Shown here piece by piece: positions 1-11,285 of a stretch of 64,000 nucleotides of DNA. A program made the position numbers and the translations under genes. Source of the stretch: Haemonchus contortus (taxonomy: Eukaryota; Nematoda; Chromadorea; Rhabditida; Trichostrongylidae); the NCBI GenBank assembly GCA_000469685.2, contig LS997562.1:9128007-9192006 (forward strand). Direction: 5' to 3'. Position 1 is the stretch's first letter. Each line of letters starts with the position of its first letter. The notes under the pieces are model-generated. The model was not told the DNA's origin. It saw only the letters and a program-made list of their open reading frames with translations, and did not search any database.

Positions 1-1184
1 CTGGTCATCTCTTTTTGTGAGCTTTCGATTTTAACTGTGTGTTGTGGCGTGGCCAGGAGCTTTAGTGTTTTTCTATCTACAGTGTTCTTATGGCTGTGCC
101 CCACCTTTCTTTCAGGAGCATATCAAGGAAGCGCCTGGATTTGTTTCGTGGCTCCCCGCAATGGAGGGCCTGATATGTCCACCTGGATGAAACAATAAGG
201 GATCTGTAAACTGAAACTTTCTTTGCTGCTGCTGGAGTTTTAATGATTGGGTCTTGCCATTAAAGTGCTATAGGTCCGGCCTTTGTACGAAATAACGGAG
301 ATGTGTGCCTGGGTGATTGCAAAGTCCGCAAGGTAGTATGGGACTTTGAAAAGCCCTTGTTTGTTTGTATCTGAGGGCCATTCTTATATTTCACCTGTTT
401 CCCTTCGGCCTACACCAAATCGGGAAAATCGCCTTCAGCACCTTAACCGGGTTGTGGTAGAGTGGTGTGTGTCTTCAAGAACATAGATAAAAGGTTGGGT
501 CATATGGATAACGGGTTATAGGTCCGACTCTTGCTCGAAGCAAAAGCGATGTATGACTGGAATCTATTCCTAGCTGCTCACGCGAAAATCCCCTTGATCG
601 CTCATCCTTTCCAGCTTTCTCCTATCAGTGAGGGGCCGAGACTGATTATGTCGCCTATTCTCGCTTAGTGTGCTTTTTGCCAAACCCGCCCTGACTATCG
701 CTGCCCTAACATTAAACCTGAAAACGATTAATCTTAAAACGGTCCACTCTGACGGACGGAAACAGAGATGGAGGGCAAAAGGTAGCTCAGAGGAGCCAGT
801 AAGCAGCAGATACGAGTTTTTGGATCAGCTTTATGCAGCCAAATGGGGAGTGACTTGGAATGGATGTGCCGACCAGTTGTGCCATAAGTGTCAGTTTTAC
901 ATGAAAGCATTTTTAACTGGCTCATCTGCGACCAGCTTTTTAACCGCCAGCCATTCAAACTTTTTAAAGTATTGCTTGAAGTTTTGAGTGTAGTAGGTGG
1001 GATCGTTCAACTGGAACCAGATGGTGGTACATTAGGTTTTTTGGTTACGCTCAAAATACTTGACGCATACAACCACCCCTCAAAACCCATCTTTTCAAGT
1101 AGTTTCTAAGGTATTTTTTGGAGTTGGTTTGTGGTTGAAATAGTTGGTTGTAGAAATGGGTAATCGATCGATATGCACTCAATG
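1..1184. other. Intergenic, nothing recognised
   Basis: No splice-bounded coding block, tRNA or recognised repeat was seen. The overlapping 60-105-codon frames look like chance. Confidence 0.4.
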
Positions 1185-1710
1185 TTAAAGGCATAGTTCA
1201 CGATAGAAAGGTTTCTGAGATTTACCCATAGAATGTGGTTATTTCCCACGAATTCGAGGTCCCCCGTACACCATATCCGGCGCTATTAGGTCGGGAAATG
1301 GCTTAGTTTGAGCGTTATAAAGGTTCAAAGATTGCGCCGTGTGTATCCACGGACGAGTTTCACCGGCGTTGTAGAGGCTGCACCGATCACAAGGGACCTA
1401 TGTAGGTAGTTCAAACAACCTGTCATGACATATAGTGGCAGTGAAAGGCTGTTCTGTGCAGTTCTTGTTTGATGCAGTCAGTTCTTCGCGGTAATGCAAT
1501 AAGTGAAATCTCGTCCGAATACCCCTTCCATGTTATTTCCGTCATGGCAATCTCGTCCGCCCTTTATTTTCCCTACCGTGAGGAGCCTTTTTTTCTCGAA
1601 ACCTGCGAATTATCTCGCTTTCTTCACTACCGATGAACTACTCCCACCCAACACTTCCGCTTTTCGACTAAAAAGTGGTACCCCAAAATTATCGTGAACT
1701 GTGCCCTTAG
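1185..1710 (+). mobile_element. TTAA-type MITE, copy 1
   Basis: Begins TTAAAGGCATAGTTCACGATA and ends TATCGTGAACTGTGCCCTTAG, an inverted repeat of about 20 bp. The left target is TTAA and the right has decayed to TTAG. The 526-bp body is shared with the copies at 8439, 19144 and (inverted) 31717. It has no coding capacity. Confidence 0.7.
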
Positions 1711-3365
1711 ATGAAGGTTCCCTAAATTCAGATTCCTATAGTTTTCCGAATCGAAATCAGAACTATACCATCCTGGCCCTTGATACCTGGCGATTACGGG
1801 CAAAGCAACGGCCCCGGATGGGACTCAAACACGTACCTGTGCTATCTGGGCACTCCTTACTATACCTTATTAACAATTTTTACCTATTTTCCATCGGTGT
1901 TCGATTGGGAAGCCGATTGGTACATTCCATATTTTTCTATTTTTTCTTTTTGCTTTATTTGTAGTCATCGGAAGGAAAACTGAGGGCAAGGGAGCTCCTA
2001 ACCCTAGCGATTCAAGTGAAAGGGTGGACAATGTGATCTGGCCATTAGTGGCAATATCTCTGTCCTCATCTCATTCGGAAATACGCCACGAGCTGTCCGA
2101 TATGATGGCTGTAAACTAGATAAGAATCTTCAGGTTGAAAGGTGTGCGCGGCAATTCGGTCCTCTAGGCAATCCCATGGTAAAAACCCAAGGGGGAGACT
2201 TCGCGTTCTCCTACGCCACCACGGCTTCCCAAACCTTGAAAAACATTTCTATGGGCACGTTTTCTTCAAAATATTCGAAGGGACTACAAGTGGTAGCTGG
2301 TGGGGAACGATAAGTAATAGGTGGCTTTGTCACGGTGGAAAAAGACCTAGGAAAGGAGATGGACGCTTGATCGGTCTCCCTCGCTGCATTTCATCTTTCT
2401 TCATGGCCGGAGATAAGCCTTTTTCTTTGCTATGTGCCCTTATGTCTTTTAATTCTTTCCGGAACATTCTAAGCCCATGTCCGCGTCTCTGATCCAAAAC
2501 ACCGGAGCGCAGCCATCTGAGCTCTCCCCTAACTTATACATACAATCCTCCAAAGCCGACATTGGATCGGATTCCTCATTCTATCTAGTTTGGACTTTTT
2601 TTGGGTTTTTTGTCGTCACTTGCGAACCGTAAAGCATTCGAACTTCCATTTCAAAGCCTCATTGCGACGATCCCGTCGTATTATCGCGAGAAGTGGCCTT
2701 TGAGATATGATTGGTCTTTTACAACGAGAAACCGGTGTTCCTTCCATTGCATGAAAACGAGAAGGGGGAAAGTCAAGCATTTTCCCATAATTTTGTGGCT
2801 TTTTTCATTCAGTACAATTGATCAATATCTATACCCACCACAGGGTCGGATATCATCTATTTTCTCTCTGTAGGAATCCCTTGGGAACGACTTCCAGATC
2901 CTCTAGTCCATCAGGTGAAAGCTGGTAGATGATTAGGCTAAGCCTACAACTCAATCTGCGGCCCTCGACAGTTGATAAATGAATTTTGAGTACGTCCGCA
3001 GTCATTCTGAGTCTAGTTAGAGCCGAGAGCTTAGGAGCCTCTGTGATTGAATATGGAAGCACGCAGATGTGACTACAAACCGGGGCAAGGGTAGAGGTAG
3101 GGTATTCATATGAGATCCAGGAGCAGGGAGCTGTAATGAAGGGACCTAGGGTTGGTGCTTTCCTATATTTTTCTCCATAAATAAGTCCTACCCACCTTGT
3201 TCGTACTCAGAAAATCATATAGTTCAACTCATGCTCTACGTAATGGTACATCAACGCTCTGTCTGGACGGGCTTATTTCCAGAGTTGTTAACTCAACAGA
3301 CCCCAAAGTTTACGCCCTTAGCAGCGGGCGTGTTCTACGCACTGTAGTTACAGCCAGAGAACAAT
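1711..3365. other. Intergenic, mostly unassigned
   Basis: Contains the weak open stretch at 2020-2313 and pyrimidine-rich tracts (for example 1930-1963). Nothing else recognised. Confidence 0.4.
2020..2313 (+). CDS. Open stretch without start codon, unknown
   Basis: 97 codons with CDLAISGNISVLISFGN, RYDGCKLDKN and TQGGDFAFSYATTASQ. A TTATTTGTAG acceptor-like site lies at 1964, but a TGA at 2017 separates it from this frame. Not beyond chance length; no homologue recognised. Confidence 0.15.
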   Translation, partial: KGGQCDLAISGNISVLISFGNTPRAVRYDGCKLDKNLQVERCARQFGPLGNPMVKTQGGDFAFSYATTASQTLKNISMGTFSSKYSKGLQVVAGGER

Positions 3366-3485
3366 GGCTGCTTTCATAGTCCCCGGTAAAGTGAGCGACT
3401 GGTCGCGGAGGACCTATCGAGCGAGCGACCGAGCGACTAGTCGCGCGACCCGTCGCTCGCCAAATCGTGGACTATGAAAGCAGCC
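3366..3485. mobile_element. CG-palindrome element, copy 1 (120 bp)
   Basis: Perfect 17-bp terminal inverted repeats GGCTGCTTTCATAGTCC / GGACTATGAAAGCAGCC enclose a core of CGACTAGTCGC- and GCGCGAC-type palindromic units. The terminal sequence matches that of the element at 17422 in 15 of 17 positions. Confidence 0.7.
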
Positions 3486-3904
3486 TATCGTTCCCACTGA
3501 AGGCAGTCTGCGAATTCTGAAGTGGGTATATCTCTTTGTATTTCTTGTTTTCCCCTACGATTGGGGTTTCCTACAAATTAGGGATGGAAGCTTCAGTTTG
3601 CCTTGACGGATTCTAGAGATGATTCTTGGGAAAGGGCTACTCAGTGTTAACTCGACTTAGATCGCGAAATAGACGGACAGTAGGCGGCAGATGGATAGAG
3701 GATATTCGAGTGGTCTCCAAACGGTTCCCGGAAACTGAAACTGCTTGACATCTGGGCTGTGTGATAGGTACGGGTATCGATCTCATGGTCAGCTGTATTG
3801 GGTGAAAAATAGTCGAGAACCTTCACAAGTTCAAACGGTGGTAGACTGCTATGTGGCGCATCTCTGAAATAAATTTGAGTGAACATCGCCTCACTTCTTT
3901 TCAA

Positions 3905-4548
3905 TTAACACGTTGACGACAGCGCGGGACATATATGTCCCGCATTTCGCAGGCCACGTGGGACACAAGGGACACATGTGTCCCGCGCTCGTTTCGCAAC
4001 TTTTTTTTTGCGCATGTGTGATTTATTCATATGTTTTTTGTGTTTATATAATAGACCGAGCAGTAACAAAGCTATAAACAGAGTGGTTCATAATGTGATC
4101 AGATATGCTTCATCTTCACACAGGTTTTCCAAGTCTCACAAAATTATGAGCCTACTTCAAATACCGACATTTTCGTTGAGATCAATAAGCAAGTAAAAGG
4201 AAAACATTAAAAGCAAGCTACTGAATTTGAGTTTCAACAGCATCAAGGAGTTCTAGTTTTTTGTTAGAAGATGGCTGAGTTGTAAAGCATCTTCCGATCA
4301 TTCTTCCGTTTTCTTCTCTCCCAGCCATTTTCATGTCTGTATAAGCTTTTCATAAAGCGGAATATTTATTATATAGAACCCTTTTGTGTGTTTTTCATTT
4401 TATCAATCGATTTTCTAAGTAGCGATATGCAGTTGGAGGTAGTTTCCACTCTCAAGCTTCGAAATCCCGCGGTCGACGGGGCCGCAAATATTGCGTCGGT
4501 CCCACGCCGCCAAAAATGCCCAAACGCACGTTATCGTCAACGTTTTAA
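3905..4548. mobile_element. piggyBac-like MITE (644 bp)
   Basis: Both ends are TTAA. The left end TTAACACGTTGACGA and the right end TCGTCAACGTTTTAA are inverted repeats with one mismatch. The left subterminal region holds the perfect palindromes GCGGGACATATATGTCCCGC and GGGACACATGTGTCCC. TTAA target sites are the hallmark of piggyBac elements. No transposase is encoded, so the element is non-autonomous. It lies about 200 bp beyond the 3' end of collagen A. Confidence 0.75.
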
Positions 4549-4718
4549 GGGAGGGATATGACTTAAAAATTTCAGTGACAATAGGCGATCACTATGTTTA
4601 GTGGCTCGTCGGAAAACTCAGTGTTTCTCATTCAAAAGGAGCATCGATCGAACCTCTCTTTTCTCCACTTCATTCTCTACCAAACACTCGTTAATCAATT
4701 GGAAACCATTAATTAATT

Positions 4719-4724
4719 TTTATT
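4719..4724 (-). promoter_or_regulatory. Polyadenylation signal of collagen A
   Basis: AATAAA on the minus strand, about 30 nt beyond the collagen A stop codon. The spacing is normal for a nematode 3' end, which implies a very short 3' UTR. Confidence 0.5.
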
Positions 4725-4753
4725 TTCTTCTCTATATACAGTGTTCATTACAG

Positions 4754-7700
4754 TCAATCTAACTCAGCAAGTAAATGCGATCTCGCAGGACAACTGCAGT
4801 AAGCCGCGTCTTCGCCGGGATGTCCTCGGATTCCTCGTGATCCCGGTCTGCCGTCAACACCTTGTTCACCTGGATTTCCCACTTCACCGGGCTCACCCGG
4901 TAGTCCCATCAGTCCTGGTTCTCCATACGATCCGTGAGGCCCAGTAGCTCCAGGATCACCAGGCAACCCTGGCGGACCTTGTGGACCTGGTAATCCTTTT
5001 CCGCGGAATCCTAGCCGACCCGGAACTCCTGGGTATCCCGGTTCTCCACGTGGTCCGTCAGGTCCTTTGTCTCCAGGTGGACCAATAAGGCCAATATCAC
5101 CATGACGTCCAGCTCTGCCTTCAGTTCCCATCCATCCAGGCCGACCTGGATTGCCCCGCGGCCCTTCGGGTCCAGGTGGTCCCATCGGGCCGATAGGGCA
5201 CACAATACATCCGTGGGTAGGATACTGTGCAATAACTGCTTTACCGGTAAGACCTGGGTGACCGTCTTCTCCTGGTATACCAGGATCTCCAGGTGCTCCG
5301 CGTTTTCCTCGACGTCCAGGTGGTCCAACTGGACACATAAATGTGTCCAGGACGCTTATCTCGAGGTCGTCAAGGTTAGCCGCTTTTGGATAGCTACGTC
5401 GCTTCGTCCTCTGGGATGGGGACAGTTTGTTTTCGTTGAACATCACATCCCACGCACGATCGGAATACTCCTAAAAGAGGAAGAAGTTAAATGCGGTTTT
5501 GTTTTTATCCAGAGCTATCCAAACAACTTTGTTGTTAGTTTGTTTACCCAATGTTTTCTTTTGGTTTTATTCTTTAATTTTGGTTTCTTATAACAGAAGT
5601 AGTTATCCCAAAAGGTTATCCCTCCTGTGTCGATTAGTTGGCTCGTTTAGGAGTGCAATAATACTGACTTGTACATCAGGGGCCACCGGAAGTCATTGTA
5701 TAAGATATTTTTACTTTTTTTTGTTTACTAGTTTGTGCATCTTCACTTTTTTTGAACATCTTTACGTTACTGACAGGGGTAGAGGAATCACGGAAGACTT
5801 GCATGGGTGCATAAATAAGGTCTTATCATGGATAACCCTCAAAAATTCAAAGGTTGCAATATCGCTTCATACCGACTTGATAAAAGAAAAATTTAAGCGA
5901 AAAATGAAATGAATGTGGAATGAAAATAACTAATGGGCCAAAGAATCGATTTCTGACTCACACAGTCGAAAAACCAAGCTCAACCCAGGGTAAGATACTC
6001 TTCCGACTCACGGCTTGTGGGATTTCTTCAAACTTATTGTTAGTAGGAAAAAGTATGAAAATACCTTTAAAAAAAGTAAGGCAGTAACCAAGAATTGATA
6101 GCAGTACTCGGAATTTTGGGGTGGTGGTGGTGTAGTGGCAAGTAGCGCACTGTATCACACGCACGGTTAGGGGTTCGAATCCAGGATCAATGCCCGCCTA
6201 AGCCAACCAAGCCTTCCATCCCTCCGGGGTCGGTGAATTGGTACCAAACTCGTCTGGGAGGATAAAAACACTGACTTGTACATCGGCTGGCCACCGCAAG
6301 TCATTGTATAGGCCGCGTACGCACCCATTACGCCACTGCGATTCCAAATGGAAGTCGAGTGCGAGGGCGCATCCCTCAGACGGGATTGATTAACGCCAAA
6401 AAAAACTTTACCTCCTTAACTTCAAACTCAGAATTTACTCAATACGACATTCGCTTCGGTTTTTTCCGATTTAGGAAATCTCCTATTATTCCATGCATGT
6501 AATTCTCCGGCCTAAGGCGCTAAACTCTTTTTGGATATGCGCCATGCATTCATTTCCTAGATAAAATTGTGATGGCAATTGCATCACACTGTTTATGCTA
6601 TGCCTTGGGAGATGCAGCTGGTTGACAAGCCAACGATGTTTTCGCTGATGATGCCGAGGCTCAGGTTCTGATCCCGGATTGGCGGAAAGTTCGATTAGTC
6701 TTGATGAAATTCCACGCATTCTCCATAGCTGACTCCTTGTGAACACATGGCTTCCTGGTTTTTCTTTGAATCCTCGGTTTTTTTCATCTTTCTTCTGGAC
6801 CTATCTTGGTAGCAAAATAAATCTCACCTGAGATGAGGTCTTTCCTGCCGAATAAATATGGCTTCAATCTAATCTAGGCTGTAGTTTATCGTAAGTCGTC
6901 GGAGCATTCCATGCGAACTATTTAAGTACGCTAATGTCTTCTGACAAGGATCTTTGTTAGGGAAAACAGGATATGGAAAGGGAAAATAAGAAAAAAAAAG
7001 AACGAAGGCGAGACGAAGGTTAAGCATCTCTGGTCATCCGTCCAATCTGGGTCAGCAACAGGATAGGCTTCGATTTTGTCCTTTCAGGAAAAAGGTGACA
7101 GTGGACTTTCATATCGTATTTCCATTGAGATCATATTGAAGAGATATCGACCACACAGCTGGCGTTTGATGGATTGGAGAGAGAAAGATTTACCATTCTT
7201 CGAGCTAATAATCTATTAATCTATCAATCTGTTTAACTTATTCAAAATATTATGATCACGGAAGAGCTCTGTGTGACATGTCTGTGTGCTTTCTGATCCA
7301 AGTGATCTGGCGGCTCTTGCATTGGAACGTCCTATATCAGTCCTTATCAGCTATTATGATTTACTGTAGGGTGGAGGTGGTCAGTGGCTAGTGGCGCACT
7401 TCACACACGCATGATCACGGGGTTCGAATCCCGGATCGATACTCGCTTGGGCCGACAAAGCCTTCATCAATGCATGGTCGATTGATTGGTACCAGACTAG
7501 TCTGGGAGGATAAAAGCGCTGACTTGTGCATCGGCTGGCCACCGCAAGTCATTGTATAAGCCGCATGCGCATTCAATACGCCACTACGATTCTGAATAGA
7601 AGTCGAATGTGGGGTTGCATCCGTCACAATCAGACGAGATTGATTGACCCCCCAAGACTTTCCTTTATCCTTCTTTTATTTCCTGCTGCGGACCATGCAC

Positions 7701-9300
7701 GATCACACTGCATTTCATACTGCCCAGATTGCCAAAGTCCCACTTACAAATGCTGATTAGGAATCGTAGAATGTTAGGCCACTGGAAGAGTTGCCTTCAT
7801 TCGACCTGTCGTTCGGTACACTGATAAGCAGATTCTCCGACCTTTTCCAGTCAGACACCCAGTGGCTATTGCATTCCACGGTTCCTAATCAGCTCTTATC
7901 AATGGTTATCAATTCCCACCAACAAGATCCACGATCTCGTCACACTCCACACTACCTAAAGTGCTAAGATTCCACCGCTGAGACGAAGAATGCAACGGAC
8001 CCGGTGGCGTTGTTCCAACCGCGTTATCTGCTGTCGTTATCAGCTCCTGTCACCAGGCATCTGCTATCCCACATATCGCCCACAAGAGTGCAAGGGTTCC
8101 ACTGTCGAGACGAACGACGTAACGGTCCGAAGACTCCTACCTGCTATGGTCCCATCGCTTTCGGTTGATATCAGTTCTTTTCGGCTGCCATCAGCGTTCG
8201 TGCCGAGATATCTTTGTCCCTTTCAGATTAGAACGCTCCAGGTTTATAAACACAAATGAACAACCAAGCACGGCAACAGAGTAGACACGTTTATAATTGA
8301 ATCTAGTAGAAGTATCGAAAAGTGATAAGAGAAGCCCTTCCTTCTACAGGGTGTTTTTTTGGAAGTGAATACCTACTCAGTGACAAATTATGGTAATAGA
8401 ACTGAGTATTGGGACGAGGTCGCACGTTGGCATGATCATTAAGGGCATAGTTTATGCTAAAAATGGCTTATTAGATATTCCGTTCCGTGTGTCTGCCCGG
8501 ACGAGTTCCAACGGCATGGTAGAGGCTGCACCATTCACAAGGGAACACCAATGTAAGAAGTTCAAACAACTTGCAATGACCCATAGTGACAGTGAAAGAC
8601 AATTCTGAACAGTTTTCTCTTGATGTAGTAAGTTCTTTGCGCAATTGCAACATGACATCTCGTCCAAATACGCTTTCCTTGTCATTTTTGTCATGGGAAA
8701 TTCCTACAACCTCTATTTTTACTACCTTTGATTTTCGTTAAATGGACGGATTTCCTCGCTTCCATCACCACCGACCCACTATTCCCAACCGATAATTTCG
8801 CTTTTCGACTTCAAACGAGCACCTTGGAAATATCGCCCTACCCCTACATATATATTTGAATGCTGTTATCATTCTAGAATACTGCGAAATGCATGGCGCA
8901 TCTCTGGAAAACTGATAATTAAAAGGTTTAGAATGGACCGTAATATTTGCCCAATTCCCCTAATATTTATTTTTTCGGAAAGTTCTGACCCAAAACAACT
9001 TTTGTAGTTCTCCCACTTTGAATTTTCAATAGTATTCATTCATATTTTCAAAAGTTCCTATATGCAAGCAGAAGTTATTGGTAATTACCCGTTTCGGGAA
9101 GTGACTCAATACCAACCTGACAAAAGTGAACCGTTATCAGTGGAGTGTTTTTTACTCACCTTAAACTCTTTTAAGTCGTCCATAGCGCCATCGTACAATC
9201 TGTTAATGTCTAGAATAATCAGAACAGTACATACTACGGCCAATACTGTAATGATACCGGAAGCGGCAGAAGCGAAGGCGACAAAATAGTGCTGTCCCAT
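4754..9300 (-). CDS. Cuticle collagen A (2 exons)
   Basis: Secreted cuticle collagen of the nematode exoskeleton, 285 aa. Exon 1 (9300-9160, 47 codons) encodes the N-terminal collagen domain, with a hydrophobic anchor at about residues 7-30 followed by DINRLYD. Its donor is GTGAGT at 9159-9154. Exon 2 (5470-4754) follows a TTTTAG acceptor and begins EYSDRAW in phase 0. Residues 68-72 (RTKRR) form a subtilisin/furin-like cleavage site. Cysteines at C93, C135 and C138 flank a short Gly-X-Y block. The main Gly-X-Y rod runs from about 140 to 268, with a one-residue break near GFRGKGLPG, and ends in YCSCPARS (C272, C274). The 3.7-kb intron is long for this family and carries SINE copies. The cysteine pattern and intron position match collagen B. 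The start was chosen because it is the only Met before the membrane segment. Family certain; exact orthologue not recognised. Confidence 0.93.
5653..5706 (+). mobile_element. SINE fragment (middle part)
   Basis: ACTGACTTGTACATC..GGCCACCG.AAGTCATTGTATA, a conserved internal block of the SINE family. Intronic in collagen A. Confidence 0.6.
6118..6415 (+). mobile_element. tRNA-headed SINE, full copy
   Basis: Reference copy for the family in this window. The head GTGTAGTGGCAAGTAGCGCAC resembles a pol III A box, and GGTTCGAATCC (6172-6182) is a perfect B box. A conserved body follows (CCAACCAAGCCTTCCATCC, GACTTGTACATCGGCTGGCC, AAGTCATTGTATA, CACTGCGATTC) and the tail is CAGACGGGATTGATTAACGCC. It lies in intron 1 of collagen A. 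Confidence 0.8.
7371..7670 (+). mobile_element. tRNA-headed SINE, full copy
   Basis: Same order of blocks as the 6118 copy, with B box GGTTCGAATCCCGG and tail ending AAGACTTTCCTTTATCC. Intronic in collagen A. Confidence 0.8.
8439..8840 (+). mobile_element. TTAA-type MITE, copy 2 (deleted)
   Basis: Starts TTAAGGGCATAGTT and shares the body (CGGACGAGTTCCAACGGCAT onward) with copy 1. It lacks about 120 bp of the left subterminal part and has a worn right end. It lies inside the first intron of collagen A. Confidence 0.6.
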
Positions 9301-9345
9301 GGTGGCGCTTTCGCAGGCTGTTCTACGTTCATCACCGTATCGCGC

Positions 9346-9353
9346 CTTTAATA
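9346..9353 (-). promoter_or_regulatory. TATA-like box upstream of collagen A
   Basis: The minus strand reads TATTAAAG about 46-53 nt upstream of the collagen A ATG. Cuticle collagen genes often have compact TATA promoters. Only position and rough consensus support this one. Confidence 0.25.
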
Positions 9354-9727
9354 GGGCAGCAAGCAGGTGTTTAGGATAGGGTGGGGCAGACGGGATTCGG
9401 ATTAATTTTGTGTCGAGTGAAACTTTCCGATGACATCAGGGTATCCTCTCACCTTTCACACCTGTACCGGATCCACGTTCTCATGAATCAAGACATCCTC
9501 CGTTCAAACCGGATCGCTGCATATTATCGATGATAGATATGATTAATAACTTGATTTTTTGAGCTGAATTGACACCTCTGTTGATTTCTTGCTCCGATAT
9601 TTTCCATAGATGGAATCGGACATCACATTAATTTTATTGCGTCTTCAAAAAAAACGGTCTTACCATTAGGGGAGTCGTGTGCCCGGATACAGTACTCCGA
9701 GACCTTTAGCTTCCTCACGAGATAATC

Positions 9728-9931
9728 ATAAAGTCTTGAGAATAAAGCCTTTTTAAGCGAATCTATTTCGTTTGAGGGATGCGACCCGCATTCGACTGCC
9801 ATTCAGAATAGTAGAGGGATTCTGAATGCTGATGTGGCCTACACAATGACTTACAGTGGCCGACCTATATACAAGGGTTGGCCCGATCCAGGGATCGATC
9901 CCCGGACATTGCGTGTCTAAATGCACCACTT
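9728..9931 (-). mobile_element. SINE, inverted and internally deleted
   Basis: Reverse-strand tail (ATAAAGTCTTGAG), body (GCATTCGACTGCCATTCAGAA) and head (GATCGATCCCCGGAC, CACTTG), with a short insertion and a deletion. Confidence 0.6.
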
Positions 9932-9968
9932 GGCATTAATAAACCCGTAAATTTAATAAATTTTTTGT

Positions 9969-10260
9969 GGGGGCACAAGTGGCGTAGTGGCAAGTGGCGC
10001 ACTATCACACATGCGTGGTCACGGGTTTGAATCCCGGATTGATATCCGTCCAGGCCAACCAAGCCGTCCATCCCTCTGGGGTCGGTTAATTGGTAACAGA
10101 TTTGTCTGGGAGGATAGAGCACTGACTTGTACATCGGTTGGCCACCGTAAGTCATTGTATAGGCCACATACACCCTCATTACGCCACTACGATTCTGAAT
10201 AGAAGTCAAATGCATGGACGCATCCCTCAGACGGGATTGACCAACACCCCAGAACTTTAT
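9969..10260 (+). mobile_element. tRNA-headed SINE, full copy
   Basis: Complete head to tail. Antisense frames across it produce a spurious 175-codon open stretch. Confidence 0.8.
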
Positions 10261-11041
10261 TTTTTTGGGTTTTACTTTCTCCAGATGAGGAGCTCCAGGT
10301 GTATTAAATATTAAATATCTGAAACCTACGATTTTCTTCGGAAAAGCATTCAGACGCAATTTTCCTTGCTGTGATGAAGAGTCGCATAGCACGCCTTCAA
10401 CTTCTCTAAAGGACCCGAGAATTACGATTTAGCTGCTTTCTCATAGATTCATCTCATTCGTTCAGGCTTTTGATTTATTGTCTAGCGATAAGGATAGGAT
10501 AATTAAGGTCATTCCGCCCTTAGGAATTTGCGTTTAGTGATGAAAAAGGCGGGCGAATGCGATACAAAGCAATCATGAACATCCTTGCAAGGGCTCGAAG
10601 TGTTCACCTTTTTGAGGGGAGCAGACTACCCATTGTTCGTTCAGTTGCCCTCAGAACCCATAAGGACTCGCTAGATGTCTACTATGATCTGGAATGTGAT
10701 ATCTGATTATGAAGAATTGCCACCATCGAACACTATCTCGCAGAATTTGATGAAAAGAACCCGAATCACTTGTTTACCTACTTAGTTGTTTATCTATTGA
10801 GCTAATAATCTAAATACCTGTTTCTTTTTATCTATTTCAACGTTATGTAAGATGCCTCCGGAAAACTTCATTGCCAGCAACAAATACAAACAAAACAAAA
10901 TAGTAAAGTTGAGTAATCACTAGCAGAGTTTCGATGTCACGTATATCATTGGGCTATGATTTCTGAACCTCTGAAGGGTGCACGAGAGCCCATGATGATG
11001 GCAATAGATAAGTGGCATTATTAACTGAGGAATGGTTCCTT

Positions 11042-11285
11042 TCTTGGCCCTCATATTTCGGATCCATACTCGCCTATGTCAAAGAAACCTGTAGTTCTTA
11101 CAGGGCAAATAGTTGGTGGTAGCAGATCCGATTGGATGGATAGAGACACTAATGATGCACTTTTGTATGTCCACACAAGTTATTGCATAAGCCATGTGCC
11201 TATGTCTCGGTCACTACCGGATTCTGAACGGAAGTCGGCAACGTGGAACGCGCATCACAACACAAAACAGGTTGATTGACGATTG
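11042..11285 (+). mobile_element. SINE, degenerate copy
   Basis: GGATCCATACTCGCCTATG..., GTTATTGCATAAGCCATGTG and GGATTCTGAACGGAAGTCGG follow the SINE order but are heavily diverged. Confidence 0.45.

Noticed and set aside
5102..5593. 163-codon plus-strand frame over collagen A
   Set aside because: It is the antisense shadow of the Gly-X-Y coding exon.
6172..6182. Perfect tRNA B box as a true tRNA gene
   Set aside because: No cloverleaf can be formed around it, and the same head is followed by the SINE body in many copies.
9865..10392. 175-codon minus-strand frame
   Set aside because: Lies across two SINE copies, and similar peptides recur at other SINE copies.
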